Assembly: GCA_963813315.1 (NCBI GenBank)
Contig: CAWEYO010000017.1
Coordinates: 62,001-126,000, forward strand
Direction: 5' to 3'
DNA: 64,000 nt
Source of the DNA: CAWEYO01 sp963813315
Lineage (GTDB): Bacteria; Pseudomonadota; Alphaproteobacteria; Rhizobiales; Rhizobiaceae
This document shows positions 38,949 to 48,676 of this stretch, piece by piece; the stretch's first letter is position 1; each line of letters opens with the position of its first letter. A model generated the notes under the pieces. The model was given only the letters and a program-made list of their open reading frames with translations, did not search any database and had not been told where the DNA came from. A program made the translations under genes and the position numbers.

Positions 38949-41900
38949 TCACCGGAATTCAAAGATCGACCGGAAAATGCCGGGCGCAATCACCGATAGC
39001 GGATTGATCTGCAGGTCCGGCGACTTGGCTTCGCCGGACAGCTTGTAGGTCACTCCGATCAGTCCGCGGTCGCGCCCGTTTCCGAGGATCATGCCGACAA
39101 AGGGCAATTCGCCGAACAGGCGATTGACGCCGTAGGCCGGCATGAATGTTCCTGTCATGGCCATGTTGCCGCGACCATCATAGAGCGTACCCTGGAACGT
39201 GGTGCCGATCAGGGGGCCGCGCAGAACGCCGTTCGCGAGAGTGAGATAGCCGTCTCCCTTCTCGATCTCGGCATAGCCCCGTTCAAACTGGACACTGGAG
39301 GTGTCGATGTTGCCCCTGACTGCCTGGTTAAGACTGCGCCCGTCGCCGGTGGGCGCGGTTGCAACGATGGACCTGAGCCGCGGTTCGTCGACGATCTGGA
39401 AATCCGTCGCATCGACCTGACCTTGCATTGCTCCGTCAGCACTGCCGGCCAAAGCGAGCTTGATCGACCCGCCCTGCATGTGCTCGTAAATATCCAGAAA
39501 CCGCAGGATCGCGCCGGCATCCCGAGATTGCATGTCCATCGTGCGTCGATTGCCGGCCATGCTGTTCTTTACGGTGAACTCTGCGCCGGATTTCGTCACC
39601 GCGGACACGTTCAGGGCGAGCACCTTGCTGCCGATACCGCTGTAACCAAGTTTGACATTGGACAGCCGTTCGCCATGAAAGCCAGTCAGCGTGGCCACCG
39701 TCGCCTTCAGCGAGACGGACATTGTGCCGGTCGGTCCCGCCGCCTTGTCAGCGTCCGCCGTGAATTGCTTGATCACGGCGCGCGAATCCAGGGCAGCGCC
39801 GCTTATTTCAACGTCATAGCCCTTGCCGGAGCGCTCTATCGCAAGCGAAACATCGTCGCCGCGGTTGAGCCTCAATGTATCGAAACGCGCGCTGGACAGC
39901 TCGCCCTTCTTCAAGGTCATCTCGCCTTCCACTGCAAAGCTTTTGCCGGAGAGTTTGAATGCCGAGAGTTTGGCGGCACCTTCCGACGTCTCGAGTGAGA
40001 ATTTCACGTCGGCGGAAACGCCTGCTCCCTTGCTCCAACCGGCCCAGGGGATGTTCAGCTTTGCGTTGGTCAGGTCGGCGGCGATTTCCTGCTTCCCGCC
40101 CCCGCTGGAGTTGAACTCAACCTTCACCGGGCCGGACAGCACCGATGCCAGACCAGGCACCAGCGCATCACGCGCTTTGTCGTCCAGAACGAGCTCTACA
40201 TTGCGTTGCCGTTGCGGCCCGCGACCGTTGAGGGGTTCTACCATCGCGATTTCCGCGGGGGCGCCGTTCAGCCGGGCCTTGGCTTCGATCACAGCTTTCA
40301 AAGGGTCTACGGTGATTGTGCCCTGCGCCCCAGTGACCTTTTGTCCTTCGAATAGCTTGGCGATCGAGAGATTCCGGTAGTCGAGGGATACCAGCCAGTC
40401 GAGCTTGCCAAAGTCGATACCGCTGTGCAGCGGGATGTCGGCTCTCACATGACCTTCAACCGTGCCGGCCAATTCCTCCGGCGCGAACCCGACATGCCGC
40501 ATTGCGTTGATGGGATCGCAAGAGGCCAGCTCCGCCACGGCATCGGCCTCGCCCATGATGTCCATGTCGAGCTTCCCGATGATCGGCTGCCGGTTGACGC
40601 CGCGAAGGACAAGCGTTCCGTTTTTCGCCTCGACCTTGCGGCCGCTCGGCATGAACACGCTGCCTGACGACACCGCGATGTCTACGTCGCTGCCGCGGAA
40701 GTCGACGGAGCCGAACGCCTCCCGCACCGGAGGAATGCGGCCGGCGACGTCGAACCTGGTACTCTCGATATTGAACTTGCCGGAGACTTCGTCATGGCCG
40801 AGCGGTACGCCGTTGCCGATACGGCCGACGGCCACGCTGTACCGCAGGCTGCTGTCGACCACCCGGCCCCCATAGAGGTTTTTCTGCACCCACCGCCGGG
40901 CACCGCCCACGGCAAACCACGGCCACAATTGCTTGACGTGGCTGACAGCCATTCCGGGGACGTTCAAAGCGACAGAGATGCCGGGAGCCTTTCCCTTGGC
41001 GAATTCCAGGGAAGCCGTGCCCGTCAGTTCTCCCGATCCGGTACGAATGCGGAGCTGACTGGCCGTGAGAAGGTTGTTGAGAGGATCGTAGGTTCCTGAA
41101 ATCCCTGCAACGAACTGCAGTGCCGGTTCGAAAGAACTCTCCGGCGCAAGTGTCGATCCATCGGTCGCAAGTTCATATCGGTAAGCGCTGCCCGCGTGCT
41201 GCTCCGGCGGCGCCGGGCCGACAGCGCCATGAAAATTGAACCGTGATCGCCCTATCGCGATATTGAGGCTTTCGATCTCCACCTTGTGCGTGCCGGCGGC
41301 CAGGACGCCGGCAATCTCCAGATCTCCAGCGAGCTGTCCTCGCAAACCCAGGTCGAGCACCGAATGTGCCAGTCTGACCTTTGCCGACAGCCGGGAGGCC
41401 TCGGCACCGATCCCTTCCGCGCCGGTGACCGAAATCTCTGCCGCGCCGATGCGGCTTCCGCCCGGCCGGCTCGCCTGTGCCGCCGCGTCCGCGGCCGGCG
41501 CGATCAACCCGAGGTCGACCTTCGATATCCGGCGCGAGGTCGCATCTCGCGCAGCCGTCCCGTCAAACGAAAACGCGCGCCCGTCGACCCTGCCGTGCGC
41601 GGCGATGGCAAGCTCGCCATCCCGCTCCAGGTTTAGCTGGGCGCCGGCAATCAGCACGGACCGCAATTTGGCGCCTTCCGGCAGCACGAATTCGACGTTT
41701 TCGAGTTCCACGTATCGGGTGGAGCCAAACTCCATCATGTCGAATGCACGATGCAGGCCGCCCAGCAACGTCTTTACGACACGATCCGGATCGATAAGCC
41801 CTTCGGCATTAACGAGCGAGGCCTTCCAGTCGGAGCCCTCCATCGAGGGCACAGCTGCGGGGACGAAGCGGGCGTCGCTGATCGTAGCACTGCCCAGCCG

Positions 41901-42359
41901 GACGCTGCCCGACATCAGGGGCCAGAAGCGCAGGCCGAAACGCACGTGCCCCGCATGCAGCATATCCACCCCGCCAGCATCGGCGGAGGCGAACTTCACG
42001 TCGCGGACCTCGAGCGCGATGAAATGCGAACCGTCGAGTGCCAGGCTAGCCTGCCCGACAGTGGTGGTGACTTCAGCCCCTGCGATCCGCTGAATAGCGG
42101 CTTCCGCTTCCTTGCGCAGCCGGTCGCTGCCGAGCCCTGACGCGCCAATGACGAAAACGGCAACAATGGCGATCAACAGCAGCGAACAGGCGGCAACTGC
42201 AGCAAACCCCAATCCGCGCAGGGCCCTCATGGGCCGTCTCGCACGAAGGTGCCGCTGGCCTTCAGCCGATGGAAACGTCGTCAGGCAGGTGACGTCATCC
42301 CGCCCGAATCGAATCTTCTCGTGTTTCTGAACCTCTTGGTTCACACGGTTTCCTGCCAT
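38949..42359 (-). CDS. YhdP/AsmA-like large membrane-anchored protein (DUF3971)
   Basis: A 1136-residue AsmA-superfamily protein with one N-terminal transmembrane helix (FAAVAACSLLLIAIVAVFVIG, about residues 51-70) and a very long periplasmic part. The DUF3971 region is mid-protein, and the AsmA-like C-terminal domain ends LFGELPFVGMILGNGRDRGL and PGIFRSIFEFR. YhdP-type proteins form hydrophobic grooves that move phospholipid between inner and outer membrane. The start at 42359 keeps the basic KIRFGRDDV segment usual in rhizobial homologs. It is divergent from bcp with 79 bp between them, and convergent with tyrS. Confidence 0.88.
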   Translation of the reverse strand: MAGNRVNQEVQKHEKIRFGRDDVTCLTTFPSAEGQRHLRARRPMRALRGLGFAAVAACSLLLIAIVAVFVIGASGLGSDRLRKEAEAAIQRIAGAEVTTTVGQASLALDGSHFIALEVRDVKFASADAGGVDMLHAGHVRFGLRFWPLMSGSVRLGSATISDARFVPAAVPSMEGSDWKASLVNAEGLIDPDRVVKTLLGGLHRAFDMMEFGSTRYVELENVEFVLPEGAKLRSVLIAGAQLNLERDGELAIAAHGRVDGRAFSFDGTAARDATSRRISKVDLGLIAPAADAAAQASRPGGSRIGAAEISVTGAEGIGAEASRLSAKVRLAHSVLDLGLRGQLAGDLEIAGVLAAGTHKVEIESLNIAIGRSRFNFHGAVGPAPPEQHAGSAYRYELATDGSTLAPESSFEPALQFVAGISGTYDPLNNLLTASQLRIRTGSGELTGTASLEFAKGKAPGISVALNVPGMAVSHVKQLWPWFAVGGARRWVQKNLYGGRVVDSSLRYSVAVGRIGNGVPLGHDEVSGKFNIESTRFDVAGRIPPVREAFGSVDFRGSDVDIAVSSGSVFMPSGRKVEAKNGTLVLRGVNRQPIIGKLDMDIMGEADAVAELASCDPINAMRHVGFAPEELAGTVEGHVRADIPLHSGIDFGKLDWLVSLDYRNLSIAKLFEGQKVTGAQGTITVDPLKAVIEAKARLNGAPAEIAMVEPLNGRGPQRQRNVELVLDDKARDALVPGLASVLSGPVKVEFNSSGGGKQEIAADLTNAKLNIPWAGWSKGAGVSADVKFSLETSEGAAKLSAFKLSGKSFAVEGEMTLKKGELSSARFDTLRLNRGDDVSLAIERSGKGYDVEISGAALDSRAVIKQFTADADKAAGPTGTMSVSLKATVATLTGFHGERLSNVKLGYSGIGSKVLALNVSAVTKSGAEFTVKNSMAGNRRTMDMQSRDAGAILRFLDIYEHMQGGSIKLALAGSADGAMQGQVDATDFQIVDEPRLRSIVATAPTGDGRSLNQAVRGNIDTSSVQFERGYAEIEKGDGYLTLANGVLRGPLIGTTFQGTLYDGRGNMAMTGTFMPAYGVNRLFGELPFVGMILGNGRDRGLIGVTYKLSGEAKSPDLQINPLSVIAPGIFRSIFEFR

Positions 42360-42438
42360 CTACACTCTGTCATGGACGAATCCTGGAAACACCTTATATC
42401 CCGGCCAACACCCGCGTAACCTCAAACAGGCCAACGAG

Positions 42439-42906
42439 ATGACCGAACTTCGTACAGGGCAGCACGCCCCCCAATTCGAGCTTCCGATCAGCGACGGTGG
42501 TCATGTGACGCTGGGCAAACTCCTGGGCAAGCCGGTCGTTCTGTACTTCTATCCCCAGGACGACACGACCTCCTGCACCGCTGAAGCGATAGACTTTTCC
42601 CGGTTGAAGCCGGAATTCGGCGCGGCTGGCGCGACCGTTATCGGCATTTCACCCGACAGCGCCAAGAAGCATGGCAAATTCAAGGCCAAGCACAATCTTT
42701 CGGTCGAATTGGCCGCCGATGAGGAACGCGGGACAATCGAAGCTTATGGTTTGTGGATCGAAAAGACCATGTTCGGGCGCAAATACATGGGTGTGGAGCG
42801 TGCGACCTTTCTCATTGGCGCAGACGGCCGGATCGCTCGCATATGGCGCAAGGTCAAGGTGCCGGGTCACGCAGCCGAAGTGCTGGCAGCCGTCAAGGCG
42901 CTCTGA
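42439..42906 (+). CDS. bcp: Peroxiredoxin, Bcp/PrxQ type (single cysteine)
   Basis: A 155-residue thiol peroxidase that reduces peroxides. The peroxidatic cysteine is Cys46 in DDTTSCTAEAIDF. It is the only cysteine in the protein, so a resolving cysteine must come from elsewhere (glutathione or thioredoxin-like partner). Other blocks are YFYPQDDT, VIGISPDSAKKHGKF and GVERATFLIGADG. The start is ATG 42439 (MTELRTGQHAPQFELPIS). It is downstream of a divergent promoter shared with the AsmA-like gene. Confidence 0.93.
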   Translation: MTELRTGQHAPQFELPISDGGHVTLGKLLGKPVVLYFYPQDDTTSCTAEAIDFSRLKPEFGAAGATVIGISPDSAKKHGKFKAKHNLSVELAADEERGTIEAYGLWIEKTMFGRKYMGVERATFLIGADGRIARIWRKVKVPGHAAEVLAAVKAL

Positions 42907-42998
42907 GAGCCTGAACTCAAGAATTCGTCAGGGCGCAGCGGGGAACTCTTTCGCAGAAACGGCGTTTCCACTTCACAAACGCGAAAGAGGAGATGCAA

Positions 42999-43076
42999 AT
43001 GCTTCGCGGAGCTCTACTTTGGCTGCTCGGGGTTCCTATCCCCATTATCATCCTTCTTTGGTTATTTTTGCATTAG
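42999..43076 (+). CDS. 25-residue hydrophobic membrane peptide
   Basis: A short frame encodes MLRGALLWLLGVPIPIIILL plus WLFLH and a TAG stop. It is one hydrophobic segment with a double-proline kink (VPIP) and a basic N-terminus. An excellent Shine-Dalgarno (AAAGAGGAG) lies about 8 bases upstream; an ATG at 42993 is closer to it. Similar unnamed peptides of the form LLWLLGxPIPIIxLLWLF occur in other proteobacteria, as far as I recall. The function is unknown. It may be missed by gene callers because of its length. Confidence 0.72.
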   Translation: MLRGALLWLLGVPIPIIILLWLFLH

Positions 43077-43248
43077 GTCTGTTGGGCGTTGGGGGTCGAG
43101 TGCCCCCACCCTGCTCACTTCGCTCGTTCCTCCCAACAAGCCTCGTTTCGCGGGCGCACAGTCAGTTGCGGCGATTCCAGGCGAAAGCAATTCCACTCTT
43201 TCGGGTCATGCGATAGAGCATGCACTCCTCTGATGTGGAGAATTCGGA

Positions 43249-43989
43249 ATGGCCGATATCGTCACTGCCGCCATGATCGTCATCGGCGACGAAATCCTTT
43301 CCGGCCGCACCAAGGACAGGAATATCGGCCACCTCGCCGACTTGATGACTGCGGTCGGCATCGACCTGAAGGAAGTGCGCATCGTTCCGGACGAGGAGGA
43401 TGAAATCGTTGCGGCAGTCAATTCGGTGAGGGCACGCTATACTTATGTCTTCACCACGGGCGGCATTGGCCCCACGCATGACGACATTACGGCCAACTCC
43501 GTCGCGAAGGCATTCGGCGTGCCCTGCGAATATGACGCGAAGGCATACCGGATGCTGGAGGCGCACTATGCGAGCCGCGGCATGGAGTTCACCGATGCGC
43601 GCAAGCGCATGGCGCGCATGCCGCGCGGCGCGGAACACATCGACAATCCGGTATCGATCGCGCCCGGCTTCCGAGTGGGCAATGTCCATGTGATGGCCGG
43701 CGTGCCGGCGATCTTCCAGGCCATGCTCGACAATGTGGTGCCGACGCTGAAGACCGGCACGAAGCTCCTCTCCGCGACTGTCCGTTGCCCGTTTGGCGAG
43801 GGCACGATCGGCGGGCCGCTTGGCGATATCCAGAAAGCGCATCCCAACGCGATCATCGGCTCCTACCCGAAGTTTCTCGACGGAAAGTTCTGGACCGAAC
43901 TCGTTGTAAGGGCGCGCTCGCAACAGGTTCTCGACGCCGCGCGCGCGGAAGTGGAGGCGATGGTCGCCCGTCTTGCCGCGCATGTCTGA
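43249..43989 (+). CDS. Molybdopterin-binding (CinA N-terminal/MoaB-like) protein
   Basis: A 246-residue protein with the MoCF_biosynth fold as in the N-terminal half of CinA. Motifs are IGDEILSGRTKDRN, FTTGGIGPTHDDIT and MAGVPAIFQAMLDN. The nicotinamide-mononucleotide deamidase half of full CinA is absent. Related stand-alone proteins are annotated as competence/damage-inducible or FAD-pyrophosphatase-like, but the exact role is uncertain. The ATG at 43249 is preceded by a weak GGAGAA. Confidence 0.9.
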   Translation: MADIVTAAMIVIGDEILSGRTKDRNIGHLADLMTAVGIDLKEVRIVPDEEDEIVAAVNSVRARYTYVFTTGGIGPTHDDITANSVAKAFGVPCEYDAKAYRMLEAHYASRGMEFTDARKRMARMPRGAEHIDNPVSIAPGFRVGNVHVMAGVPAIFQAMLDNVVPTLKTGTKLLSATVRCPFGEGTIGGPLGDIQKAHPNAIIGSYPKFLDGKFWTELVVRARSQQVLDAARAEVEAMVARLAAHV

Positions 43990-44078
43990 ACCGGCCCCGG
44001 CTATTCGGCGCGCATTTTTTACTTGTGATATAGTTTCCCTCGAAGGCGTGAAGGCCGCGCCGGCTGATGGAGGCATCT

Positions 44079-44918
44079 ATGACTTTCAAGACGATCGTTG
44101 CCATTGTCCAGAGCGAGAAGGACGAAGATCGCCTGCTAGACTGCGTGCTGCCGATTGCGGCCCACTTCAAGAGCCACGTAATCGGCGTCCATGCCGAGGC
44201 TATGCCGGTCTCCTACACGACGCCGATGGGCTTTCCCGACGCCGAATTCATCCACGTCAGCAGTGAGAGGAACGAGAAGAGAGCCGCGGACCTTGGCCAT
44301 CGCTATTCGTCCCGGTGCCTCGCCGAGGGCGTCTCGGCCGAGTGGCGCAGCCTGGAGAGCTTTTCAGGCGACAGCGCGCTTTCCTCGCTTACGAGCGCGC
44401 GCTGTGCCGACCTGATTGTCGCCGTGCAATCGAATCCCAACGGCGACTCCATCTCCAGCGCCAATCTGGAAGGATTGTTGTTCGAAGCCGGGCGGCCGGT
44501 TCTTTTCATTCCCCATGCCGCACCGGCGACCGGCATGTTCAGCAAGGTACTGATTGCCTGGAATGGCTCGCGCGAGGCCGCCCGCGCAGTGTTCGACGCC
44601 CTGCCCTTCATCATGGATGCCGATACGACCGAGGTTCTCGTCGTCGATCCGGAAGAGAAAGTCGAAAATGACGGCGAGGAGGCCGGCAGCGGGATCGCGG
44701 CGAGCCTCGGCCGGCACGGCGTGCACGTAAGCGTGGTAAACGAGATGTCGGCCGGTCTCTCGGTCGGCACCGTCATCGAGAACCACGCGGCGGAAACCAA
44801 GCCCGATCTCATCGTCATGGGAGCCTACAGCCATTCCTGGCTGCGCGAGTTCCTGTTCGGCGGCGTCACCCGCACGCTCCTTCAATCGATGCCGGTCGCG
44901 ACCTTCATGTCGCGCTGA
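44079..44918 (+). CDS. Universal stress protein (UspA family)
   Basis: A 279-residue protein with two tandem Usp-like halves. The second half is better conserved (FSKVLIAWNGSREAARAVFD ... PDLIVMGAYSHSWLREFLFG). The ATP-binding G-2X-G-9X-G(S/T) loop is altered (GAYSHSW), so nucleotide binding is uncertain. The start at 44079 (MTFKTIVAIVQSEKDEDRLL) has GGAGG upstream; the ATG at 44067 is less likely. It follows the CinA-like gene by 89 bp. Confidence 0.9.
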   Translation: MTFKTIVAIVQSEKDEDRLLDCVLPIAAHFKSHVIGVHAEAMPVSYTTPMGFPDAEFIHVSSERNEKRAADLGHRYSSRCLAEGVSAEWRSLESFSGDSALSSLTSARCADLIVAVQSNPNGDSISSANLEGLLFEAGRPVLFIPHAAPATGMFSKVLIAWNGSREAARAVFDALPFIMDADTTEVLVVDPEEKVENDGEEAGSGIAASLGRHGVHVSVVNEMSAGLSVGTVIENHAAETKPDLIVMGAYSHSWLREFLFGGVTRTLLQSMPVATFMSR

Positions 44919-45481
44919 TTGTTCGCTTCGCCGCCTCCAACACGCCTGCAACGACCGCGATTGGCGAAACCCATATGACCGCCTGATCTCCCCCCGTGAG
45001 GGGGAGATGTCCGGCAGGACAGAGGGGGGTTGCCAGAGCCGCGACCCTCCCCGCTTTTCACCGCTTCACCTTCCACGCCTTCACCGGAAAATGCGCCCCA
45101 TTGCCCAAATAGGCAACAAATGTGCACGGAGCGCCATTACAGTCCGCTTCGCTAATATGGTAGGAAATCGAAAGTGCGAAGAGCGCCATCAGATAAAACA
45201 AGGTGCCGGGGCTGAGCTTGCAGCATTCCATTGCCAGCCGGTTGCAAACGAGGTTTGCGGCGGGGGTTGTTCGTGCGCCGATTGGTGTCGGCCCAGCGAA
45301 GTGGCAGACATTTTAAACAAGTTTACGCACAAGCAAGTCAGGGCATGATTCCGAACCGAAGGCCCGCGCAGCAAGCAGCTGGCGGGCTTTTCGGGCAGGC
45401 TAAACAAAACCCTGGGGCGGGACGACGGCGTCAATGGAACGTCGTCCAGCTTCACGCAAGGAACGGAGTAGTTCGTAAAAA
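44919..45481. other. 563-bp intergenic region with repeat, no convincing gene
   Basis: The left part holds a family F repeat (44985-45031). The middle (45040-45350) shows no recognisable coding sequence. At 45362-45392 GCCCGC and GCGGGC flank a 15-base loop and precede TTTT, a possible weak terminator or leader hairpin upstream of the RTX gene. A purine-rich GGAACGGAGTAG region precedes the ATG at 45482. Confidence 0.6.
44985..45031. repeat. CTCCCCCCGTGAGGGGGAG hairpin repeat (family F), copy 1
   Basis: CTCCCCCCGTGAGGGGGAG hairpin followed by ATGTCCGGCAGGACAGAGGG. Inverted and split copies of the same element lie at 62455-62483 and 62596-62640. Confidence 0.8.
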
Positions 45482-48400
45482 ATGACTATCCTCACCGTCG
45501 ATCTCGTCCAGCCCGCAACCGGGAACAAATATCACACCCTCCAGGCCGCAATCGATGCGCCCGCGGATGGCATCGCGCCTTCGGCCCTTTCGCCGCTCAC
45601 AGTGCAAGGCATGGCGGCCTATGCCGGGGTCATGACGGCGTTCGGCGGCACGAGCGGCGACGACTGGGCAGACGCGGACAAATGGAATGCTGACCTGGAT
45701 TCACCGGCGGTACGGATTCCGAGCTTCAAGGACGGGATCGGCGATCCGTTCAACGACGCGTCGCGCGGCGACGGACGACAGCTCCGACGGCGGCGCCGGC
45801 GACGACACGATCGACGGCGGCGCCGGACGAGCGACACGCTCGATCGGCGGCGCCGGCAACGACACGATCACCTTCGACGGCTCGGACGTTTCGATTGTCG
45901 GCGGTGCTGGCACCGACACTTTGCTCGTGACCGGAGCCGCAACGATCAACCTGTCCCTGGTGGACCAGTCCTCCTTCGACACGGCGATTGTCTCCGGCTT
46001 CGAGAATGTCGATGCGTCAAGCGTCGAGCACGGCCGTCAGCCTGACGGGCGATGCCAACGCCAATAAGCTTACCGGCGGTCTCCGGCGCCGACGCGATCA
46101 CGGCGGCGCGGGCGACGATCGATCACGGTGGCATCGGCAACGATATGACGGCGGCGGCGCGGCGACGACACGCTCACCGGCGGCGCCGGCAGCGATACGA
46201 TCGACGGCGCTGACAGGCGAACGACACGATCACTTCGACGCCTCGGACGCTTCCGATTGACGGCGGGATGGGCACCGACACTTTGAGTGTGACCGGAGCC
46301 GCAACCGATCGGACCCTGTCCCTGGCGGGACCAGTCCTTGAGCGACACAGCGATTGTCTCCGGCTTCGAGAATGTCGATGCGTCAACGTCGAGCGCGGCC
46401 GTCAGCGCTGACGGGCAGTTCCGGCGCCAATGCGCTCACCGGCGGTCTGCAACGCCGACACGATCATGGCGGCGCCGGCGCCGACACGCTCGACGGCGGC
46501 GCCGGCAACGACACGATCTACCTTCGACGGCTCGGACGTTTCGATTGCCGGCGGGGCTGGCACCGACACTTTGCTGGTGACCGAAGCCGCAACGATCAAC
46601 CTGTCCTGGTGGACCGGCCGGCAATATCTCGGGCTTCGAGATTGTGGATGCGTCAAATTCGAGCGTGGCCGTCAGCCTGACGGGCGATGCCAACGCCAAT
46701 TCGCTCTCCGGCGGTAATGCAGCCGACACGATCATCGGCGGCGCAGGCGACGACACGCTCTCGGCTACGACGGCGACGACACGATCTCCGGCGGCGAAGG
46801 CGCCGACAGGATCTATGGCGATCGTCGGAGCGAAGACTCAATCACCGGCGGCGCGGGCGCCGACGCGCTCTACGGCGGGGAGGACGACGACACGATCAGC
46901 GGCGGCGACGGGCGACGACACGATCGACGGCGGTGAGGGCTTTAACGAAATCGATGGCGATGCCGGCAATGACTGCGATCAATGCAGGCAGCCGCGGCGA
47001 AGACGTCGCGAGCGTGAGCGGCAGCACGGTCGATGGCGGCGCCGGCGCCGACATGATCACCAGCGGGGATGGCAAAGATACGATCCGCGGCGGTGCGGAC
47101 GCCGACACGATCAACCTCGCCAATAATAATTTCGTCGCGGGCAAGTCGATCGATGGCGGAGATGGCACCGACGCGATCATGCTGACCAACGCGACTATGG
47201 TCGACTTCACCACGGGCACGGTCTCCGGCGTCGAGACGCTCACCGGCAGCGGCAGCAGCGACACCGTGACGGTGAGTGCCCTCCAGTGGGCGGGATTCAC
47301 CACGATCAATCTCGGCGACGGCACGGACGTGCTCAACATCAAAGCGAGCGGTGACATTTCCGGGCTCAGCGTCCCGGCGTCGATCGTCGGTATCGAAACC
47401 GTCAATCTCACCGGAACGACCGGCAGCGACAAGCTCACCGGCGCCCAGCTCAACGCTATTATTCAGGGCGACGGTACGATCAATCTCGGCGCCGGTGCCG
47501 ATACGATCAAGCTGACCTCGACCTCGACAGACCTCATCAACGCGCTTTCTAATGCGTCGCTCTCGAACGTCGAGACGATCTCGGCGTCGGGCGTCACGGC
47601 TGCCGTGGAGATTGACCTGAGCAAACAGACCGAGGCTTTCACCATCACCGGCGGCGCAGGCGCCGACACGATCGCCGGCGGCGCAGGCGCCGACACGATC
47701 ACCGGCGGCACCGGCAAAGCGGGCAGCAGGCTCTATGGCGCAACGGGCGACGACAAGATCACCGGCGGGAATGGCGCCGACAGGATCAGCGGCGGGGCGG
47801 GCGCCGACAAGATTGCCGGCGGGAATGGCGCCGACAGGATCGATGGCGGTGCGGGGACGCCGACGCCATCAACGGCGGCGCGGGCGACGATACTGTCAGC
47901 GGCGGAGCGGGCGCCGACATGCTGAGCGGCGGCGCCGGCAACGACGTCTATGTCGTCGATAACACCGGCGACAAGGTCATTGAGAGCGTGTCGGGCGGGC
48001 TCGATGGCATACAATCCTCGATCACTTTCAGTCTGGTGAGTGTCGGCACTGTCGAGACCCTGACGCTGACAGGCTCCGGCAACATCAAGGGCACGGGCAA
48101 TGCCTCCAACAACAAACTGACCGGCAACACCGGCGCCAACACGCTTGACGGCGGCGCGGGCAATGACATGCTGAACGGCGGCGTGGGCAAGGATATGCTC
48201 ACCGGCGGGGTGGGCAAGGATACGTTCTTCTTCAACGCCGCATTGAGCGCGGCCAACAGCGACAAGATCAACGATTTCTCGGTTGCTGACGACACGGTGC
48301 GGATGGAAAACGCGGTGTTCGCCGCGCTGAAGGCAACCGGCACTTTGGCCGAGAGCGCCTTTTATGCGGGTGCTGCGGCGCACGATGCCAGCGACCGCAT

Positions 48401-48527
48401 CATCTACAACAAGGCGACCGGCGCGCTGAGCTACGACGCTGATGGCAAAGGCGGCACTGCTGCGGTGCAGTTTGCCACGCTCGGCAGCGGGCTGGCGCTC
48501 ACCCATGCCGATTTCATGGTGGTGTGA
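45482..48527 (+). CDS. Secreted RTX calcium-binding (hemolysin-type) protein, frameshifted
   Basis: A large RTX protein, about 1000 residues if its frames are joined. It lacks a signal peptide, as expected for type I secretion. The N-terminus opens MTILTVDLVQPATGNKYHTL. The body consists of nonapeptide repeats of the type GGAGxDxux (for example GGAGADTITGGTG and GGAGNDVYVVDNTGD) and longer near-identical modules with GTDTLLVTGAATINLS and AIVSGFENVDAS around 45880, 46240 and 46530. The C-terminus has GKDTFFFNAALSAANSDKIN and ends LTHADFMVV, as in serralysin C-terminal domains. Frames change repeatedly at 45.7-46.9 kb and once near 47860, probably by sequence error in repetitive DNA. No secretion genes are adjacent. 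Confidence 0.82.
45873..46720 (+). repeat. Internal repeat modules of about 290-360 bp in the RTX gene
   Basis: Three near-copies of a module beginning TCGACGGCTCGGACGTTTCG (about 45877, 46238, 46527) each run through CACCGACACTTTG, CCGCAACGATCAACCTGTC and GCTTCGAGAATGTCGATGCG. The spacing is uneven, partly because of indels. The repetition makes assembly here unreliable. Confidence 0.75.
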
Positions 48528-48622
48528 CGGGCTTGGACAAAGGATCCCTCTCTTGCGTCGCCAACGCCACCGTGAAGTTCGGACGGCACGCAGCCGCTCA
48601 TGCCGAAAGACTTCATTGACGG

Positions 48623-48644
48623 GACATAAAGACTTGTTTATATC
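48623..48644. promoter_or_regulatory. 22-bp dyad operator upstream of bmt
   Basis: GACATAAAG-ACTT-GTTTATATC: two 9-base arms (7 of 9 pair) around a 4-base centre, 33 bp upstream of the bmt ATG. The same 9-4-9 layout, with perfect arms, occurs at 59208-59229 before the methyl-THF methyltransferase. This suggests one regulator for both transcripts; an ArsR-type SahR-like methionine-cycle repressor is the best guess, but that is inference. Confidence 0.65.
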
Positions 48645-48676
48645 TTTATCCATTCCCTGGAGCGAAGGCTGCTGAC

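Noticed and set aside
45482..48527. RTX region as a prophage or integrated element
   Set aside because: No integrase, tRNA attachment site or phage genes are nearby; the region is one large repetitive gene.
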